The notes beneath the pieces were generated by a model that was given only the letters and a program-made list of their open reading frames with translations, had not been told where the DNA came from and did no database searches. Shown piece after piece: positions 44,485-52,614 of a stretch of DNA of 64,000 nt. Every line of letters starts with the position of its first letter. The stretch's first letter is position 1. The position numbers and the translations under genes were made by a program. The DNA comes from Bacteroidota bacterium (lineage in GTDB: Bacteria; Bacteroidota; Bacteroidia; Bacteroidales; FEN-979): positions 236,137-300,136 of the forward strand of contig JAPLDJ010000009.1 of the NCBI GenBank assembly GCA_026391805.1. Reading direction: 5' to 3'.

Positions 44485-45804
44485 TCAACCTTCGTGCTGC
44501 GAATATTCAAGCAGATCTTCGTACACCCTTCTCCATCCGTTCCATTTCTCCCCCTCTTCAAAACTTTCGTTATGCCACACCGTGACAAACTCGCCATTAA
44601 CCGCTTTTATTGCATCGAAAAATGACCGGCCGGCTGCCATCGCCTCGTCGGGAGAAACATTGAGGTAATCTCTCATCGTAACATCCATCAGAACTACAGG
44701 ATGCAGCATCAGGGGCGTATCCCGGTTCGAAGAAAGGTCGAAAAAGGGAAACGGATCGGCGATCCCGGCCCTGAAACCCGGAGCAGTGGCATAGCCCATT
44801 GAATAATCATCAGTAATGCCATTATCAATCAGCTGACGATAGGTCTGAGGAAGCCTGGTTTTTAAAAAATGCTGGCGGCTGATCAGGATGTCCCGGCGCA
44901 GGACCCTTGTGAGGCCTTTGATTTCAGAGCTGAATGCCCGCGGGTGCCGGGCGGAAGTAAGCGAAGGATGGATCCCCATCGTTTTCGACTTATCAAGCCA
45001 GCGAAGGAGGGAGCGAAACTTCTCGTGCGAAGGGGAAACATTGTTGTCATTCCCACCATAATTGGCAAACAGGATAAACCATAGGGGCACCAGTCCGTGC
45101 CGGTCATGGATCTCCCGGATATAACCATATGTATCATATGGATCTTTCTCAACGCCGAGAAGGACCCTGGTCCGCCGGCGAACCTTGTCCCATTTCTTCT
45201 CCGCCACTGACCTTCCGTATCCCGCCAGTGTGCGCATGAACGAGCGGTGCCTATAAGCAAAGGCATGATCGATGTCGATGGTCGGTACAAACCGGAACTT
45301 CTTTTCCCTGAAGATTAATCCGGGATATACCCGGATGATATGGTCTTTTAAAAGTTCTGTCCAGAGATTTACAATCGGGAGATGAAGGAAATTCCCTGCC
45401 GTTGCAATGCTGTCGACAGCCATGAACCTCCCGAAGTTGTCAGGTTTAAAGGGAAGGTACTCTTCATACCGCGACACCATGTAAAATGCAGCAGCAAAGA
45501 GGTCAAACGGGAATGCCGAGCGCTCATCCGCTGTCTGAAAAAATGAAGGATAATCCCGGTAACGGGAAAAAACAATGGATTGCGGCCTGACCGTCGCTTC
45601 ATTCAGCAGGCCATGGGAGCGGATGAAGATCCCGTTTCCTGACGGTTCAGGAGCATATTCAATACGGGGGCCCTGAAATGAAATGTACTCGTCCCTGCTG
45701 CCGGTCAGGATCAGTTCAGCGCCCATCAGATCCACGATCATCAGGTTAAAAATATATTTTGCCCGGTGGGTAATTTCGGGCATGTATATCACCAGTTTTT
45801 CCAT
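44485..45804 (-). CDS. Deacetylase-fold protein with DUF7033-like N-terminal domain
   Basis: This 439-residue protein has an N-terminal ~130-residue domain (LVIYMPEITHRAKYIFNLM) of the kind found ahead of polysaccharide-deacetylase-like domains in Bacteroidota. The catalytic-like domain opens with FVPTIDIDHAFAYRHRS near residue 175, then has GIHPSLTSARHP near 290 and LMLHPVVLMDVT near 375, giving an Asp/His set like that of carbohydrate esterase 4. No signal peptide is seen. It is followed 4 bp later by an acyltransferase gene, repeating the deacetylase/acyltransferase pairing of the polysaccharide operon. A role in glycan modification is inferred. Confidence 0.8.
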   Translation of the reverse strand: MEKLVIYMPEITHRAKYIFNLMIVDLMGAELILTGSRDEYISFQGPRIEYAPEPSGNGIFIRSHGLLNEATVRPQSIVFSRYRDYPSFFQTADERSAFPFDLFAAAFYMVSRYEEYLPFKPDNFGRFMAVDSIATAGNFLHLPIVNLWTELLKDHIIRVYPGLIFREKKFRFVPTIDIDHAFAYRHRSFMRTLAGYGRSVAEKKWDKVRRRTRVLLGVEKDPYDTYGYIREIHDRHGLVPLWFILFANYGGNDNNVSPSHEKFRSLLRWLDKSKTMGIHPSLTSARHPRAFSSEIKGLTRVLRRDILISRQHFLKTRLPQTYRQLIDNGITDDYSMGYATAPGFRAGIADPFPFFDLSSNRDTPLMLHPVVLMDVTMRDYLNVSPDEAMAAGRSFFDAIKAVNGEFVTVWHNESFEEGEKWNGWRRVYEDLLEYSQHEG

Positions 45805-45880
45805 GGCCTTGTTCAGGTAGCCAAATTACGAAAAAAACCAACAGCCCCGGTATCGGGTAAACAGGCATAAAAAAGTTTTG

Positions 45881-45888
45881 TACCTTTA
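45881..45888 (+). promoter_or_regulatory. Candidate -7 box TACCTTTA of dnaX
   Basis: TACCTTTA fits TAnnTTTG apart from its last base and ends 32 bp before the dnaX ATG at 45921. It follows an AAAAAAGTTTTG run. Confidence 0.4.
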
Positions 45889-45920
45889 CGACCGGAAACA
45901 GCAATCCGTCTTAATTCTAT

Positions 45921-47621
45921 ATGGATAATTTCATCGTATCTGCCCGCAAGTACCGGCCACAAACATTTGATACGGTGGTTGGACAAAAGTCCATCACCAA
46001 CACGCTGAAGAATGCGATCCGGAACAACCAGCTTGCCCAGGCTTTTCTTTTCTGCGGACCGAGGGGCGTCGGCAAGACCACCTGTGCGCGTATCCTCGCC
46101 AAGACAATCAACTGCGACAACCTCTCACCCGCCGGTGAAGCCTGTGATAAATGCTCCTCCTGCACCTCCTTTAACGAAAATGCTTCCTTCAACATTTATG
46201 AACTCGACGGGGCATCAAACAATTCGGTCGACGAGATCCGGAACCTGGTCGACAAGGTCAGGATACCGCCCCAGATGGGGAAATACAAGGTCTATATCAT
46301 CGACGAAGTCCACATGCTGTCGGCCTCCGCCTTCAATGCCTTCCTGAAGACGTTGGAGGAGCCGCCGGCCTATGCAAAGTTCATCCTGGCAACCACTGAA
46401 AAGCACAAGATCATCCCGACGATCCTTTCCCGGTGCCAGATCTTCGATTTCAAGAGGATCACAGTGGATGATATCGCCAGTCACCTCCAGTTTGTTGCTG
46501 CGAGCGAAGGCATCAAAGCCGAGGAAAACGCGCTTCACATCATCGCCCAGAAGGCCGACGGCGCCATGCGGGATGCACTTTCGATCTTCGACCAGCTGGT
46601 CAGTTTTGCAGGCCATAACCTGACCTATGAGACCGTTTTGGAAAATCTGAATGTCCTGGATTATGAATATTTCTTCAGCATCACCGGGCATATCCTTTCC
46701 GGAGATATCTCCTCTACGCTACTCACCATAAATGAGATCCTGGATAAAGGCTTCGACGGGCAGCATTTCCTGATCGGCTTCGGCGAACACATCCGGAACC
46801 TGCTGGTATGCAAGGATCCTGTGACGGTGAAACTGCTTGAGACTGCTCCCACCATCCGTAACCGTTACCTGGAACAGGCATCACAATGCCCGGTGGATTT
46901 CCTGCTGAAGGTGCTCGATCTCAATAACAAATGCGACCTCAATTACAAGATCAGCAACAACAAGCGCCTCCACCTGGAACTGGCGCTGATGCAGATGTGC
47001 ATCATCCTAAAGGACGCGCAGACGCTCACAGAAGAGACACCGAAACCGAAACCGGTGAAGCAGAGTCCGCCGCCTGTTGAAAAAAAAACTCCTGACCCCA
47101 TACCTGAACAGCCGGTAAAAAAGGAGGAACCACCAAAGCCGAAGGAATCAAAACCGTTTACAGGAACATTTTCGATCAAAGATGCGGGTTCAGGTGCAAA
47201 GAAGGAACCGGAAACCAAAGAACCGGAAGTTGAAGAGGAACCTGCCGGATATACTGCTGCAACCAGTTTTTCGCTTGATCAGCTGGAAACCGCGTGGGAC
47301 ACTTTCAGCGAAAGCCTGCGGCAGGAGATGCCGCACCTTTCAACAACCCTGAAAAAGCACCGGCCGGTGTTAAAGGAAGATTTCCTGATCGAGTTCTGCG
47401 TCGATAACAAGATCCTGGCGGAAGAGCTGGAACGGAAGCGGAACGAGCTCCTGGGATTCCTCATTACCCAGCTGAACAACAACCAGATCCACCTCCAGAT
47501 CATCGTACCGGATCATCCCGTCGGGGTGAAACCATACACCGACCGGGAAAAATTCGCCCGGATGGCGGAGAAGAATCCCGCTGTGCAGGAACTCAGGGAA
47601 CAGATGGACCTGGAAATCTAG
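45921..47621 (+). CDS. dnaX: DNA polymerase III subunit gamma/tau
   Basis: This 566-residue clamp-loader subunit drives loading of the sliding clamp. It begins FIVSARKYRPQTFDTVVGQ and has Walker A CGPRGVGKTTCARIL near residues 48-62, a zinc-binding set CDNLS ... CDKCSSC, Walker B IIDEVHMLSASAFNAFLKTLEEPP near residue 125, and sensor motif ILSRCQIFDF. A Pro/Lys/Glu-rich linker (about 375-435) leads to a C-terminal tau-like domain. No obvious A-run that would cause programmed frameshifting was noticed apart from an eight-A stretch near 47084. It is divergent from the deacetylase gene at 44485. Confidence 0.95.
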   Translation: MDNFIVSARKYRPQTFDTVVGQKSITNTLKNAIRNNQLAQAFLFCGPRGVGKTTCARILAKTINCDNLSPAGEACDKCSSCTSFNENASFNIYELDGASNNSVDEIRNLVDKVRIPPQMGKYKVYIIDEVHMLSASAFNAFLKTLEEPPAYAKFILATTEKHKIIPTILSRCQIFDFKRITVDDIASHLQFVAASEGIKAEENALHIIAQKADGAMRDALSIFDQLVSFAGHNLTYETVLENLNVLDYEYFFSITGHILSGDISSTLLTINEILDKGFDGQHFLIGFGEHIRNLLVCKDPVTVKLLETAPTIRNRYLEQASQCPVDFLLKVLDLNNKCDLNYKISNNKRLHLELALMQMCIILKDAQTLTEETPKPKPVKQSPPPVEKKTPDPIPEQPVKKEEPPKPKESKPFTGTFSIKDAGSGAKKEPETKEPEVEEEPAGYTAATSFSLDQLETAWDTFSESLRQEMPHLSTTLKKHRPVLKEDFLIEFCVDNKILAEELERKRNELLGFLITQLNNNQIHLQIIVPDHPVGVKPYTDREKFARMAEKNPAVQELREQMDLEI

Positions 47622-47653
47622 AATAAATTACAAATTACAAATTACAAATTACA
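47619..47653. repeat. AAATTAC tandem array abutting the PfkB gene
   Basis: Four 7-bp AAATTAC units fill the gap after dnaX and end where the N-terminal codons of the PfkB kinase should begin. The array may have replaced the original start codon. Confidence 0.7.
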
Positions 47654-48589
47654 CTTTCCCTTTCTACCGGCCGGACCGTCTACTGCATAGGAGAGATCGT
47701 TCTCGACATCATCTTCCGTGATACTATTCCCGTTGCCGCAAGGCCCGGCGGTTCGATGCTCAACAGCGCCGTATCGCTCGGGCGCGCAGGCGCACAGGTT
47801 CAGTTCATCGGTAAGACCGGCACCGACAGGGCATCTGACATGATCGTGGATTTCCTGGCAGAGAATCATGTCGGGACCTGTTCTATCAACCGCAATCCGG
47901 AAGAAAAAGCAACCATTGCCCTGGCTTTCCTCAACGCATCGGGAGATGCCACCTATTCATTTTATTCATCTCCTTCTGATCAGCCGCTTGAATTCGGGAA
48001 AGATGCTCCCGGGGAAAATGATATCGTTTTATTCGGCTCATTTTATTCATTATCGGCGGCCGTCCGGAAAACGCTGGTTCCGTTTTTACGAAAGGCAAAG
48101 GAGAACGGGGCGCTGATCGTTTATGATCCCAATTTCCGAAAGCCACATCTTCCCCAATTGAAAGAGGTACTTCCCTCTATCCGTGAAAACATTTCATTAT
48201 CGGATATCATCAGGGGATCGGATGAAGATTTTCTTCATATTTTTGCAGCAGGAGATGCAGAACAGGCGCTGAACATGTCGGAAGAATCGCCGCACCGTAC
48301 GCTGGTCTTCACAAAGAACAGCAGGGATGTGGAAATTCTGAAACAAGGAATGCGCATGGAGGTGTCGGTTCCGCAGATCGATCCGGTCAGCACCATTGGT
48401 GCCGGCGATGCATTCAATGCAGGAATGATCCTTGCTTTGCTGCAGAAGGGAATCCGTACAGATAACATGGATACAATGGGGAAAGAGGTTTGGAAAGAAA
48501 TTGCCGGGACAGGGATCCGGTTCTCTGCGGATGTTTGTTTATCATTGGATAATTATATTTCGGAAACGTTTGTAACCGGACTGAGATGA
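47648..48589 (+). CDS. PfkB-family carbohydrate kinase, no ATG start visible
   Basis: This ribokinase-like sugar kinase of about 310 residues is in frame from 47627. The first ATG is at 47756, but the family N-terminus is encoded upstream of it: VYCIGEIVLDIIFRD at 47678 onward and then the substrate-binding glycine pair in ARPGGSMLNSAVSLGRAG. An ATG start would therefore delete the first strand. No ATG, GTG or TTG is found in a suitable place; an ATT at 47648 is the best guess and the start coordinate is provisional. The C-terminal signature VSTIGAGDAFNAGMI with the catalytic Asp is intact. It overlaps the PlsC gene by ATGA. It may be a start-impaired gene, a sequencing slip or a real non-standard start. 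Confidence 0.8.
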   Translation: MTLSLSTGRTVYCIGEIVLDIIFRDTIPVAARPGGSMLNSAVSLGRAGAQVQFIGKTGTDRASDMIVDFLAENHVGTCSINRNPEEKATIALAFLNASGDATYSFYSSPSDQPLEFGKDAPGENDIVLFGSFYSLSAAVRKTLVPFLRKAKENGALIVYDPNFRKPHLPQLKEVLPSIRENISLSDIIRGSDEDFLHIFAAGDAEQALNMSEESPHRTLVFTKNSRDVEILKQGMRMEVSVPQIDPVSTIGAGDAFNAGMILALLQKGIRTDNMDTMGKEVWKEIAGTGIRFSADVCLSLDNYISETFVTGLR

Positions 48590-49155
48590 TAATTGCTACT
48601 GTTTCACGTTTTATTTTACGGTCGTTCGGCTGGCATACCAGCGGAAAGATGCCCGGGGGGATCACCCGGGCCATCATGATCGTTGCGCCGCATACAAGCA
48701 CCTGGGATTTTGTTGTCGGCCGTCTTACTTTCTGGGAATCAACGGTGAAGGTCCGCGTTCTTATCAAGAAAGAGGCCTTTGTACCTTTTCTCGGATGGTT
48801 CCTCCGCATTCTGGGCGGAGTACCGGTCGACCGGGGAAAGAAAAACAACATGATCATCCAGGTCGCTGACCTGTTCAAGGAGATCCCAAACCTTGTTGTT
48901 GTTATAACGCCCGAGGGAACCCGGAAGAAGGTCAGGCACTGGAAAAAAGGCTTTTACCTGATCGCCATGGAGGCAAAAGTCCCCATTGCACTGGCGTTCA
49001 TCGACTATGGCAAAAAGACCGGCGGCATCGGACAGATCCTCTATCCTTCCGGCAATTATGAAAAAGACCTTGAGATCATCCAGGACTTTTACAAGGACAA
49101 AACGGCCCGCCATCCGGAACGGTTTACTCTTCCGTTAGCCGATAAAGAGAAATAA
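48586..49155 (+). CDS. 1-acyl-sn-glycerol-3-phosphate acyltransferase-like protein
   Basis: This 189-residue PlsC-fold acyltransferase has the catalytic HX4D motif in APHTSTWDF (residues 35-43) and the substrate-binding PEGTRKK near 109. The VPFLGWFLRILGGVPVDR segment between them is typical of PlsC. It would acylate lysophosphatidate or a related lipid at the inner face of the cytoplasmic membrane. It is shorter than housekeeping PlsC and lacks an N-terminal membrane helix, so it belongs to the short soluble-looking subfamily often found in Bacteroidota. It is translationally coupled to the PfkB kinase through an ATGA overlap. Confidence 0.9.
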   Translation: MIIATVSRFILRSFGWHTSGKMPGGITRAIMIVAPHTSTWDFVVGRLTFWESTVKVRVLIKKEAFVPFLGWFLRILGGVPVDRGKKNNMIIQVADLFKEIPNLVVVITPEGTRKKVRHWKKGFYLIAMEAKVPIALAFIDYGKKTGGIGQILYPSGNYEKDLEIIQDFYKDKTARHPERFTLPLADKEK

Positions 49156-49172
49156 AATTTTTCAATTATATA

Positions 49173-49258
49173 GCTCTGTGACTTCTCTGTGGTTCTCTGT
49201 GAAAAATAAATTTGTAACACGGAGGTTCACGGAGAAGGCACAGAGGTTCACAGAGAAT
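49173..49258. repeat. Intergenic hairpin with CTCTGTG arms
   Basis: The left arm (TCTCTGTGGTTCTCTGTG) and the right arm (CACGGAGAAGGCACAGAGG, then TTCACAGAG) are inverted copies around an AT-rich centre. They can form a long imperfect stem between two plus-strand genes. The wording of the units is like that of the other intergenic repeats in the window. Confidence 0.6.
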
Positions 49259-49303
49259 TATAAATGTTTCTTTTCATAATTTTGTCATTATAACTGAAAT
49301 GAA

Positions 49304-49759
49304 ATGAAAGCTACAAAGGAATCAATCAACGGCTTCCTCTCCCTGCGGAAAATCGCCATTGCCGGCGCTTCGAGGGATAAGAAGAAATTCGGCTATGCCG
49401 TTATGGAAAAGCTGAAGAAGGCAGGGATCGACATCTATCCGGTCAATCCAAATACCGATGTGCTTCACGGCGAACCCTGCTACCGCAGCATTGACCTCCT
49501 CCCGGAAGATATCGATGGGTTGCTGGTCCTGACAGCGAAAGCCGAGACTCCCGGCGTTGTCGAAGCCACAATAAAAAAAGGCATCCGCAACATCTGGATC
49601 CAGCAGATGTCACAAACACCCGAGGCCATTCAGCTGGCCGAAGCCGGCAATGTCAACCTGGTCACCGGCCAGTGCATTCTGATGCATGCCGAACCCGTTG
49701 ACAGCATCCACAAGTTCCACCGGGCTATTAAAAAGTTCTTTGGCGGGCTGCCGAAGTAG
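49304..49759 (+). CDS. CoA-binding domain protein (YccU-like)
   Basis: This 151-residue single-domain Rossmann-fold protein has the CoA_binding pattern: IAIAGASRDKKKFGYAVMEKLKKAG at residues 17-41, then DIYPVNPNTDVLHGEPCYRSI and LVLTAKAETPGVVEATIKKGIRNIWIQ, ending in the conserved TGQCILMHAEP near 126. Members bind CoA or acyl-CoA and resemble the N-terminal domain of succinyl-CoA synthetase, but lack catalytic partners. Function in this organism is unknown. Length is standard. Confidence 0.92.
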   Translation: MKATKESINGFLSLRKIAIAGASRDKKKFGYAVMEKLKKAGIDIYPVNPNTDVLHGEPCYRSIDLLPEDIDGLLVLTAKAETPGVVEATIKKGIRNIWIQQMSQTPEAIQLAEAGNVNLVTGQCILMHAEPVDSIHKFHRAIKKFFGGLPK

Positions 49760-49782
49760 GTGTTAATAAGTAGCGAAAGGTG

Positions 49783-49905
49783 AAAAGACATAAGACATAA
49801 GACATAAAACATAAGCCGGAGATCAGAAGTCTGATGATCTGTGTCTAATCCCTGCCTGCGGCAGGCAGGTGTGAAAATCCGTGGAAATCTGTGGTGAGAG
49901 GAAAA
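49783..49905. repeat. ACATAAG tandem array and CCTGCCTGCGGCAGGCAGG palindrome
   Basis: Positions 49788-49813 hold four ACATAAG/ACATAAA units. Positions 49850-49869 hold a perfect palindrome built from CCTGCCTGC and GCAGGCAGG. It is preceded by GATCTGTGTCTAATCC, which together with the palindrome recurs at 51870-51905. The ATCCGTGGAAATCTGTGG stretch after it resembles the array near 27270. Confidence 0.6.
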
Positions 49906-50010
49906 ATTCATGATTTTAATTCTATCTTTACAATTTTCAGGATCTTTCTCCTGAAAACGATAAACAGTTAAACCGGTCAATGTCACATAAATAAGCCCGT
50001 CTGGAATCTC

Positions 50011-50712
50011 ATGAATATAAAAATAACACCTTCTTCCGTATTCAGAATTTTACTGATGATCATTGCCATTCTCCTGGTTGCTGACATCGCCGGGTTTCTT
50101 TGCAGGTTTTACTTTGATATCCATTACCTGAACAGTCTTGTCCGTTTGTTTGACCTCGACCAGGAGACCAATATTCCTTCCTATTACTCTGACCTGAGCC
50201 TGTTGGCTTCATCCTTATTGCTGTTTTTCATTTCCTACTCCCATCGCGGGAAAAAGGACTTTTTACCCTGGTTCGGACTTGCAGTTGCATTTGCCTACCT
50301 GTCATTCGATGAAGCCTGCATGTTTCATGAAATGCTGATCGGCATCTTCCACCGAGGCCTGCATACTTCAGGATTATTCTATGATGCATGGGTTATCCCC
50401 TACGGGATTGTGCTGGTTGTTGGAGCAATCGTCTATTTGCCGTTCCTGGCCAGGTTGCCGCGAAGGACCATGATCTTGTTTGTAATTTCAGGGATCATCT
50501 ATGTCTCTGGGGCGATCGGAGTTGAAATGTTCCAGGGGAAATACGAAGAAATCCACGGAACGCAGAAGCTGGTTTATTCCGTTACCGTAGCAATCGAGGA
50601 ATTTATGGAGATGTTCGGGGTTGCGCTTTTCATTTACGCTTTACTGGGGTATATATCTCTTACCCCTGACAATCTTACCCTGACCGTAACGGATAAGAGT
50701 ATCCGGGATTAA
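50011..50712 (+). CDS. Unknown multipass membrane protein with His/Glu-rich motifs
   Basis: I do not recognise this 233-residue protein. It has about six hydrophobic segments (for example ILLMIIAILLVADIAGFL and LSLLASSLLLFFISY) and no signal peptide cleavage site. Polar residues that would be in or near membranes recur: SFDEACMFHEML near residue 108, EMFQGKYEEIHG near 172 and EEFMEMFG near 192. Such Glu/His clusters could bind metal or form a hydrolase or redox site, but that is speculation. It is followed 10 bp later by a second unknown membrane protein and may form an operon with it. Confidence 0.78.
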   Translation: MNIKITPSSVFRILLMIIAILLVADIAGFLCRFYFDIHYLNSLVRLFDLDQETNIPSYYSDLSLLASSLLLFFISYSHRGKKDFLPWFGLAVAFAYLSFDEACMFHEMLIGIFHRGLHTSGLFYDAWVIPYGIVLVVGAIVYLPFLARLPRRTMILFVISGIIYVSGAIGVEMFQGKYEEIHGTQKLVYSVTVAIEEFMEMFGVALFIYALLGYISLTPDNLTLTVTDKSIRD

Positions 50713-50722
50713 TGATATCAAC

Positions 50723-51280
50723 ATGAAAAAGCTTCCCGGATATCTGAAAGTTTTACTGATTGTATTCCTCTCAATTGTAATTTTATATTACCTGAATATC
50801 CTGTTTCACAGCAGGTTGTTTTTACTAATTGACAGAAATTTCAGACTAATCTCCCCGAATTGGTATTTCATTGAATCCCTAATTCTCAGGATTTTCGATA
50901 TCGGATTCGCATTGACCGGTTTGATTGCAATTAAATATTATTCACGTGTAAAAGAGCATTCGGAAGATCTGCTCTACCTGTTTTCAATCCCTGCTTTGTT
51001 TCCGGTTTTCGTTTTCGGGATTGGAATTCCCGCCGGGTTCTTTCTCAAATCATGTTGTGTTATCCAACACTATTCCCAAACCGAACATATCATCCTGCTG
51101 GTCTCCCGGATTGTATACTGGCTGTTTCTGCTTTTTATCGCCTGGTACGTATCGGTAAAGCTTTCCAGAAGATATGTGCTTGTGTTCCTTCTGGAATATT
51201 TAATCTTCCTGGCTTACCTTGCAGCATTTTATGCTAAACTGGTCGGGCCGGTAAAACTGCCTCTTCATATTTTCTGTTAA
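50723..51280 (+). CDS. Unknown multipass membrane protein
   Basis: This 185-residue protein is not recognised. It has about five hydrophobic segments (VLLIVFLSIVILYYLNIL at the N-terminus, then ALFPVFVFGIGIPAGFF, IVYWLFLLFIAWYV and LVFLLEYLIFLAYLAAFY). A cytoplasmic basic loop is seen around residue 75. It starts 10 bp after the preceding membrane-protein gene on the same strand and is somewhat more AT-rich. Both genes probably share a transcript. No function is suggested. Confidence 0.72.
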   Translation: MKKLPGYLKVLLIVFLSIVILYYLNILFHSRLFLLIDRNFRLISPNWYFIESLILRIFDIGFALTGLIAIKYYSRVKEHSEDLLYLFSIPALFPVFVFGIGIPAGFFLKSCCVIQHYSQTEHIILLVSRIVYWLFLLFIAWYVSVKLSRRYVLVFLLEYLIFLAYLAAFYAKLVGPVKLPLHIFC

Positions 51281-51428
51281 GAAAAGATCATATAAATCTT
51301 ACAGTGCCCACCCGGTTACCCGTATTTTGCTCAAGAAATACAGCCTATTGAAATGCGAACCGGATAACCGGAATGAAATAACCGTACTTCACCCTCCAAT
51401 CCTGAAGGATTTCAGTAAGTACAATGAA

Positions 51429-51659
51429 TTATACTTTGGGTTTTTTAACGAAGAAAAACAGCTTGTTATCCTTCCGTACCTGGTATTTTTCCCTGGTTTC
51501 GGCCTCTTTGCTTAAGTCCGAAATGAAGATTGTCGTCCTGCCGCCATCAAGGCTGATGGGATATTTACCAACCAGGGAGCCCGAAAGCAGCTTTGAATTG
51601 GGAATCTTCATCCGGTTATGCTCCATCATCATCCTGTACTCCAGCGTATCTTTTTTCAT
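51429..51659 (-). CDS. Small hypothetical protein
   Basis: This 76-residue protein (starting MKKDTLEYRMMMEHNRM) has no signal peptide, membrane segment or known domain. The sequence is charged and well balanced, with a conserved-looking GKYPISLDGGRTTIFISD core, which favours a real protein over the opposing plus-strand frames that are hydrophobic and irregular. An AAAGGTG sequence 4 bp upstream of the ATG on the minus strand looks like a ribosome-binding site. It is the only minus-strand gene in its area. Coding status is likely but not certain. Confidence 0.55.
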   Translation of the reverse strand: MKKDTLEYRMMMEHNRMKIPNSKLLSGSLVGKYPISLDGGRTTIFISDLSKEAETREKYQVRKDNKLFFFVKKPKV

Positions 51660-51869
51660 ACTTCACCTTTCGTTTAGCAATGGAAATTTGGGGAATTTTT
51701 ATAAGATACGCATAATTATTGAGGTAATGAAGATTTAATTAAGAGAGCAACTGGTTTTGAGGGTCTTCCGTTTATTCAATCATCATGGTTCAAATCAGTC
51801 AAAGGTCATAGGCTTCCTCTGCCACCGCACCTCATCCCCCGACCTCTCTATCTTCCATCCTCTGACCTC

Positions 51870-51905
51870 TGATCTGTGATTAATCCCTGTCTGCGGCAGG
51901 CAGGG
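51870..51905. repeat. Second copy of the palindromic CTGCGGCAGGCAGGG repeat
   Basis: GATCTGTGATTAATCCCTG followed by TCTGCGGCAGGCAGGG matches 49836-49869 almost base for base. It lies exactly where the reading frame of the VOC-protein remnant begins, so the repeat seems to mark the breakpoint of that gene. Confidence 0.65.
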
Positions 51906-52204
51906 ATAAACCGATCGAAGGTGAGGTATACCTGGAAGATTACAAGGCTTATCATTACGGATATGAAAAAAGTGAATACGGCATCGAGTGGATGAGGTAT
52001 GAGAATGATTGTCCGTTACCGGAGATTGTAAAGACAATTCCGCATGTGGCCTTTGAAGTTGAAGATATCTATGAAGCCATAAAAGGCAGGAAAGTAATCA
52101 TTGAACCGAACAGTCCTTCGGAAGGCAATATTGTTGCATTTATTGAAGAAAATGGCGCACCTATTGAATTTATCCAGACAGGAGTGAAGAAGAGGGGGAA
52201 ATGA
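51903..52204 (+). pseudogene. Remnant of a VOC (glyoxalase-like) protein, 5' end missing
   Basis: The open frame encodes about 100 residues (DKPIEGEVYLEDYKAYHYG ... IPHVAFEVEDIYEAIKGRK ... NIVAFIEENGAPIEFIQTG) that form the second half of a small VOC-superfamily protein. The N-terminal betaalphabetabetabeta unit and any start codon are absent: the frame opens directly out of a repeated palindrome. The first ATG (51992) would leave only 70 residues. It ends four bases into the next remnant. I read it as the truncated end of a former gene. Confidence 0.6.
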
Positions 52205-52433
52205 AAACCTGGAGGACGAAATTGCGCTTGTCGGGGATACCATGGTCGGAGTAACCCCATGGTCGGTTTTCCCGCCATTCTTTGGAGATAAACAACAATT
52301 GATGAAAAGCTGGGGGAAACTGCTGGAGACCGATTGCTCCTGGTTCATTCCGTCTCACGGCACTGCAAACAGCAGGTCGCTGGTACAAGAAGATTACAAC
52401 AAAAGAAAAGCTCAATTCGGTAACCCGAAGTAA
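52197..52433 (+). pseudogene. Remnant of a metallo-beta-lactamase-fold hydrolase, 5' end missing
   Basis: This open frame encodes the C-terminal ~75 residues of an MBL-fold protein: NEDEIALVGD-like GDTMVGVTPWSVFPPF followed by LMKSWGKLLETDCSWFIPSHGTANSRSLV, where GD and PSHG supply the last metal ligands. The HxHxDH motif and the whole N-terminal half are absent, and no in-frame start codon precedes the GDT segment. The ATG at 52201 is in another frame. It fuses directly to the end of the VOC remnant, so an old deletion or rearrangement joined the tails of two genes. Confidence 0.6.
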
Positions 52434-52449
52434 GAATGAGCCACCAGGA

Positions 52450-52480
52450 TTTGGTATTATTCAAATAATTTCTACCTTTG
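52450..52480 (+). promoter_or_regulatory. Promoter of the tRNA-Val gene
   Basis: TTTG at 52450-52453 and TACCTTTG at 52473-52480 are separated by 19 bp, an exact match to the Bacteroidota TTTG-N19-TAnnTTTG promoter. The tRNA begins 12 bp further on. Confidence 0.75.
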
Positions 52481-52491
52481 CACCCCGTTTC

Positions 52492-52569
52492 GGGAGTTTA
52501 GCTCAGTTGGTTCAGAGCATCTGCCTTACAAGCAGAGGGTCACTGGTTCGAATCCAGTAACTCCCACCA
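52492..52569 (+). tRNA. tRNA-Val (anticodon UAC)
   Basis: The cloverleaf is complete. The acceptor stem pairs GGGAGTT with AACTCCC, the D-arm has GCTC ... GAGC, and the anticodon stem TCTGC/GCAGA holds the loop CTTACAA with anticodon TAC. The T-arm is CTGGTTCGAATCCAG. The discriminator is A and the CCA end is encoded (52567-52569). The 3' end is a likely integration site for the accessory region that follows, though no second copy of the 3' end was found in the window. Confidence 0.96.
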
Positions 52570-52580
52570 GTAAAATCAAG

Positions 52581-52614
52581 GGTTTCAGAAAATAAAAACT
52601 GAAACCTTTTTTTT
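52581..52614 (+). terminator. Rho-independent terminator after tRNA-Val
   Basis: GGTTTCAG and CTGAAACC form a perfect 8-bp stem around an A-rich 10-nt loop, followed by eight T. The region to 52764 shows a direct ATGTAACC repeat and no gene. Confidence 0.85.

Noticed and set aside
47084..47091. Programmed frameshift site in dnaX for making a gamma form
   Set aside because: There is an A-run of eight bases, but no downstream stop or hairpin in the expected position was found and the frame continues to a normal tau-like end.
51327..51515. 62-codon plus-strand frame after the membrane-protein pair
   Set aside because: It overlaps a better minus-strand gene with a ribosome-binding site and has no family features.
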